A stretch of DNA of 64,000 nucleotides from Trissonchulus latispiculum (lineage: Eukaryota > Nematoda > Enoplea > Enoplida > Ironidae), in assembly GCA_030248195.1 (NCBI GenBank), contig JASAND010026250.1, positions 24,778 through 88,777 on the forward strand. The letters are read 5' to 3'. A program made the position numbers and the translations under genes. The stretch's first letter is position 1, and each line of letters opens with the position of its first letter. This document shows, in pieces, positions 62,901-64,000 of this stretch. Under the pieces are notes generated by a model. The model was given only the letters and a program-made list of their open reading frames with translations. It was not told where the DNA came from and did no database searches.

Positions 62901-63128
62901 AGATCCAAATGTTTTTATTTATTTTCATTTGTTATCTCTTTAATAGTTTTTGTTTTCAGCACTGGCTACATTCCCACCGATTATGCACATGAGGATTGCT
63001 GGGCTGCACGACTGCTCATTGAAAGATCTCAGGCCGTTAAGTGTCCCTGGATTGGTTATCACTTGGCCGGTACAAAAAAAGTGCAACAAATCCTATGCAA
63101 GTCGGGTCAGGTGGAACAATTTATCAAG
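56920..63128 (+). CDS. GSS: Glutathione synthetase, first seven exons (gene continues past window)
   Basis: Joins gamma-glutamylcysteine and glycine with ATP to make glutathione; a cytosolic homodimer of the eukaryotic GSS fold. Exons: 56920-56991, 57214-57342, 58002-58118, 58930-59034, 59309-59600, 62112-62232, 62960-63128, all phase-compatible; 335 residues so far (human enzyme 474). Recognisable: TLLRLVEN helix; [29 protein letters not shown] (R122 matches substrate-binding R125 of human); [12 protein letters not shown] (E143/N145 match metal/ATP-binding E144/N146); [24 protein letters not shown] (R279 matches R267); [18 protein letters not shown] (K319 matches ATP-binding K305). The glycine-rich lid and C-terminus lie beyond 64000. 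ATGs at 56884 and 56887 are in frame upstream, but the first lies in transposon TSD sequence, so 56920 is preferred. Confidence 0.95.
57214..57342 (+). CDS. GSS: GSS exon 2
   Basis: Residues 25-67, including [18 protein letters not shown], equivalent to the YAPFTLFPS region of animal GSS. Phase 0 both sides. Confidence 0.92.
57655..57981. mobile_element. G-rich element, CAGGGTAT subgroup, in GSS intron 2
   Basis: Ends CAGGGTATTTTTTACAGG and CCTAAAAATACCCTG; CCGGCTTCGCCGG hairpin near 57828. Flanks TTTATT and TTTGTG match at only four of six bases. The right end is 20 bp from the exon 3 boundary. Confidence 0.82.
58002..58118 (+). CDS. GSS: GSS exon 3
   Basis: Residues 68-106, ending [14 protein letters not shown], a conserved helix of the family. 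The acceptor TGTTATTCAG immediately follows a transposon end. Confidence 0.94.
58119..58929 (+). other. GSS intron 3
   Basis: 811-bp AT-rich intron with short G-runs near 58289 and 58368. No complete element recognised. Confidence 0.75.
58930..59034 (+). CDS. GSS: GSS exon 4
   Basis: Residues 107-141 with [10 protein letters not shown], the substrate-binding loop. Phase 0, donor GTAAGC. Confidence 0.95.
59309..59600 (+). CDS. GSS: GSS exon 5
   Basis: Residues 142-238. It starts with the [13 protein letters not shown] metal/ATP site, continues through a family-typical variable loop, then [20 protein letters not shown]. Donor GTGAGG, phase 1. Confidence 0.95.
59601..60266 (+). other. First part of GSS intron 5
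   Basis: AT-rich, no recognisable repeat until a fragment of the ACCAAGAG palindrome family at about 60240-60266, which resumes after the following element. Confidence 0.65.
60267..60648. mobile_element. G-rich element, 5-bp TSD AGTAT
   Basis: Ends CTGGCATTTTTTTAGGGG and CTAAAAAATGCCAG. AGTAT is duplicated at 60262-60266 and 60649-60653. Nearly the same as 37197-37602. Inserted into a fragment of the ACCAAGAG palindrome MITE (flanks 60240-60266 and 60649-60715). Confidence 0.93.
60720..61926. other. Gene-free part of GSS intron 5
   Basis: AT-rich; a short local repeat AAAAGGTAACTT..CAAATTTTGAAAA at 61545-61600. I see no gene or clear element. Confidence 0.6.
61939..62046 (-). mobile_element. 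5'-truncated retroposon end with 12-bp TSD
   Basis: CATACTTTAGTT at 61927-61938 and 62047-62058 is an exact 12-bp TSD. On the minus strand the insert ends in (ACTTG)n, a microsatellite-like 3' tail as seen in some non-LTR retrotransposons. Only about 108 bp remain, so the family is not identifiable. Confidence 0.75.
62112..62232 (+). CDS. GSS: GSS exon 6
   Basis: Residues 239-279: [20 protein letters not shown], then [11 protein letters not shown], matching the DGQEIAVVYFR region of animal GSS. Donor GTATTT, phase 2. Confidence 0.95.
62310..62540. mobile_element. Fragment of the G-rich family in GSS intron 6
   Basis: CCCAAATCGCC, AAAAAAGTGGATGCCCCTTTT, TTTCCGGCTTTGCCAG (decayed hairpin) and AGCACTAACTCCGCTTATTTT follow the same order as 48893-49276. 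The outer ends are missing. Confidence 0.7.
62541..62959 (+). other. End of GSS intron 6
   Basis: A degenerate inverted repeat (GATCAAAGG..CCTTTGATC, 62573-62634) and a long AAATTTTT tract near 62735-62790, then a G-run at 62877. No gene. Confidence 0.6.
62960..63128 (+). CDS. GSS: GSS exon 7 (last in window)
   Basis: Residues 279-335 with [23 protein letters not shown] and LAGTKKVQQ. Donor GTGATT, phase 0. The next exon is not visible before 64000. Confidence 0.95.
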
Positions 63129-63345
63129 GTGATTATTTTTTGGATTTCAAATCTTTCAAATTTAGGGTTTTTGAATAATTTGGAGCTCCCGTACGGAAAA
63201 TTTCTCCTATTAAAGCTTGACTAACTAAAGCTTCAACCAAGATGCATATTTTTGTATGCCAGAACACATTGCTGCACAAGATGCTGCAAAACAATCTTGC
63301 AGTAGCTGTAAAATACTCTGTAAAAGTTTAGCTCAGATAGGATCT

Positions 63346-63710
63346 CTGGTTTTTTTCTAGGCAAAAAGTTTTTGGGGGGGGAAGTTAGTCTGGGGAGGCC
63401 CCCCCGGTCGGGTGGGGGGGGGGAAGACAGATTTCTGGTGAGAGAAATTTTCCCCAAAAATGCTTAAAAATACCTATTGTTTGCTGCTGAGCTAAAAATT
63501 TAACTATTTTTAACCTAAATGTAAGTTTAAAACAGCTAAAAAGGCATAAAATTTTTTGAAGATTTACCCTCAAAACCGTAGTTTTCTGTTGACTTCTGAA
63601 GTTTGAGGAGCTGGCAGGCCCTAATCCTGGAGGGGCGATTCTGGGGGGGGGGGGGAGCGACCCAGGTCTGGGGGAAACCGATTTCTGCCCCCCGTGTAGG
63701 AAAAAGCCAG
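63346..63710. mobile_element. G-rich element, 5-bp TSD GATCT
   Basis: Ends CTGGTTTTTTTCTAGG and GTAGGAAAAAGCCAG. GATCT is duplicated at 63341-63345 and 63711-63715. Relative of 41018-41395. It lies in GSS intron 7. Confidence 0.92.
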
Positions 63711-63715
63711 GATCT

Positions 63716-64000
63716 ACTACTGAAGTATCTGTTTTTGAAAAATTTTATTTCCGAGCAATATACAAAAATAACTTATGAACTGGTACACTGTTGCAGTCTC
63801 CAGAAATATAATCTGTTTGATGATAGTAAAATTTAACAGAGATTCTCTATATGCGATGTTTTATTTTCACGAAATTAAGTGCTGAGATCGCATTAATGCT
63901 TTTTTCTATTCGTAAAGGTTAGTTTACGCAAAATCAGTTAGCTGTTGAGCTGGGTGGGGGGGCGTTCTCAATATAGCAATACGTAACTGAACGAAGTACA
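63716..64000 (+). other. GSS intron 7 to the window edge
   Basis: AT-rich with a G-run near 63955. No exon found. Confidence 0.6.

Noticed and set aside
62892..62959. N-terminal extension of the GSS exon 7 frame
   Set aside because: It crosses the TTTTCAG acceptor; upstream residues do not fit the GSS family.

Overview
The window reads as intron-rich, repeat-rich nuclear DNA of an animal, probably an invertebrate. The genes have short GC-richer exons with GT/AG introns in AT-rich, transposon-filled DNA, and the recognisable proteins are eukaryotic or animal families. I cannot place the species from the sequence alone. There is no sign of bacterial, plasmid or viral organisation. All four genes lie on the + strand.

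Genes, left to right. (1) 4359-12945: an AF10/AF17 (MLLT10/MLLT6, fly Alhambra) type chromatin reader, with nine phase-compatible exons giving a PHD finger, an extended PHD finger, a long low-complexity linker with a basic AT-hook-like patch, and the octapeptide motif. The leucine-zipper exon expected next is not visible. (2) 28752-29711: Mediator subunit 7 (MED7) in one uninterrupted ORF. (3) 36907-48055: a seven-exon, 506-residue protein whose C-terminus and middle helical region resemble KIAA0753/moonraker, a centriolar-satellite protein; this call is tentative. (4) 56920-63128: eukaryotic glutathione synthetase (GSS), first seven exons, running off the right edge. The genes share no obvious pathway (chromatin/DOT1L axis, transcription, centrosome, thiol metabolism).

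Most of the rest is non-autonomous DNA transposons, many nested and several with intact target-site duplications (TSDs). The region 12946-28751 is a nest: two copies of a 0.95-kb TA-flanked element in opposite orientation, one inside a 2.07-kb hAT-type element with a perfect 8-bp TSD; a foldback element with 185-bp arms; and a roughly 7.9-kb palindromic element (about 18280-26162). The arms of that large element carry mirrored tandem arrays of 163-bp and 147-bp units around a 148-bp-unit array and two more foldback elements. A second array element (32155-34571, 8-bp TSD) carries about ten 141-bp units, each with two palindromes.

At least a dozen small elements with long G or C runs are scattered through introns and gene flanks. 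Most begin CTGGG/CTGGC and have 5-bp TSDs; a subgroup begins CAGGGTAT and has 6-bp TSDs. Many share a core hairpin CCGGCTTCGCCGG. I regard this family and the mirrored-array foldback as the most interesting features. tRNA-derived SINEs (one with a 10-bp TSD), palindromic MITEs and a 5'-truncated retroposon complete the picture. No database search was possible, so novelty is inference.
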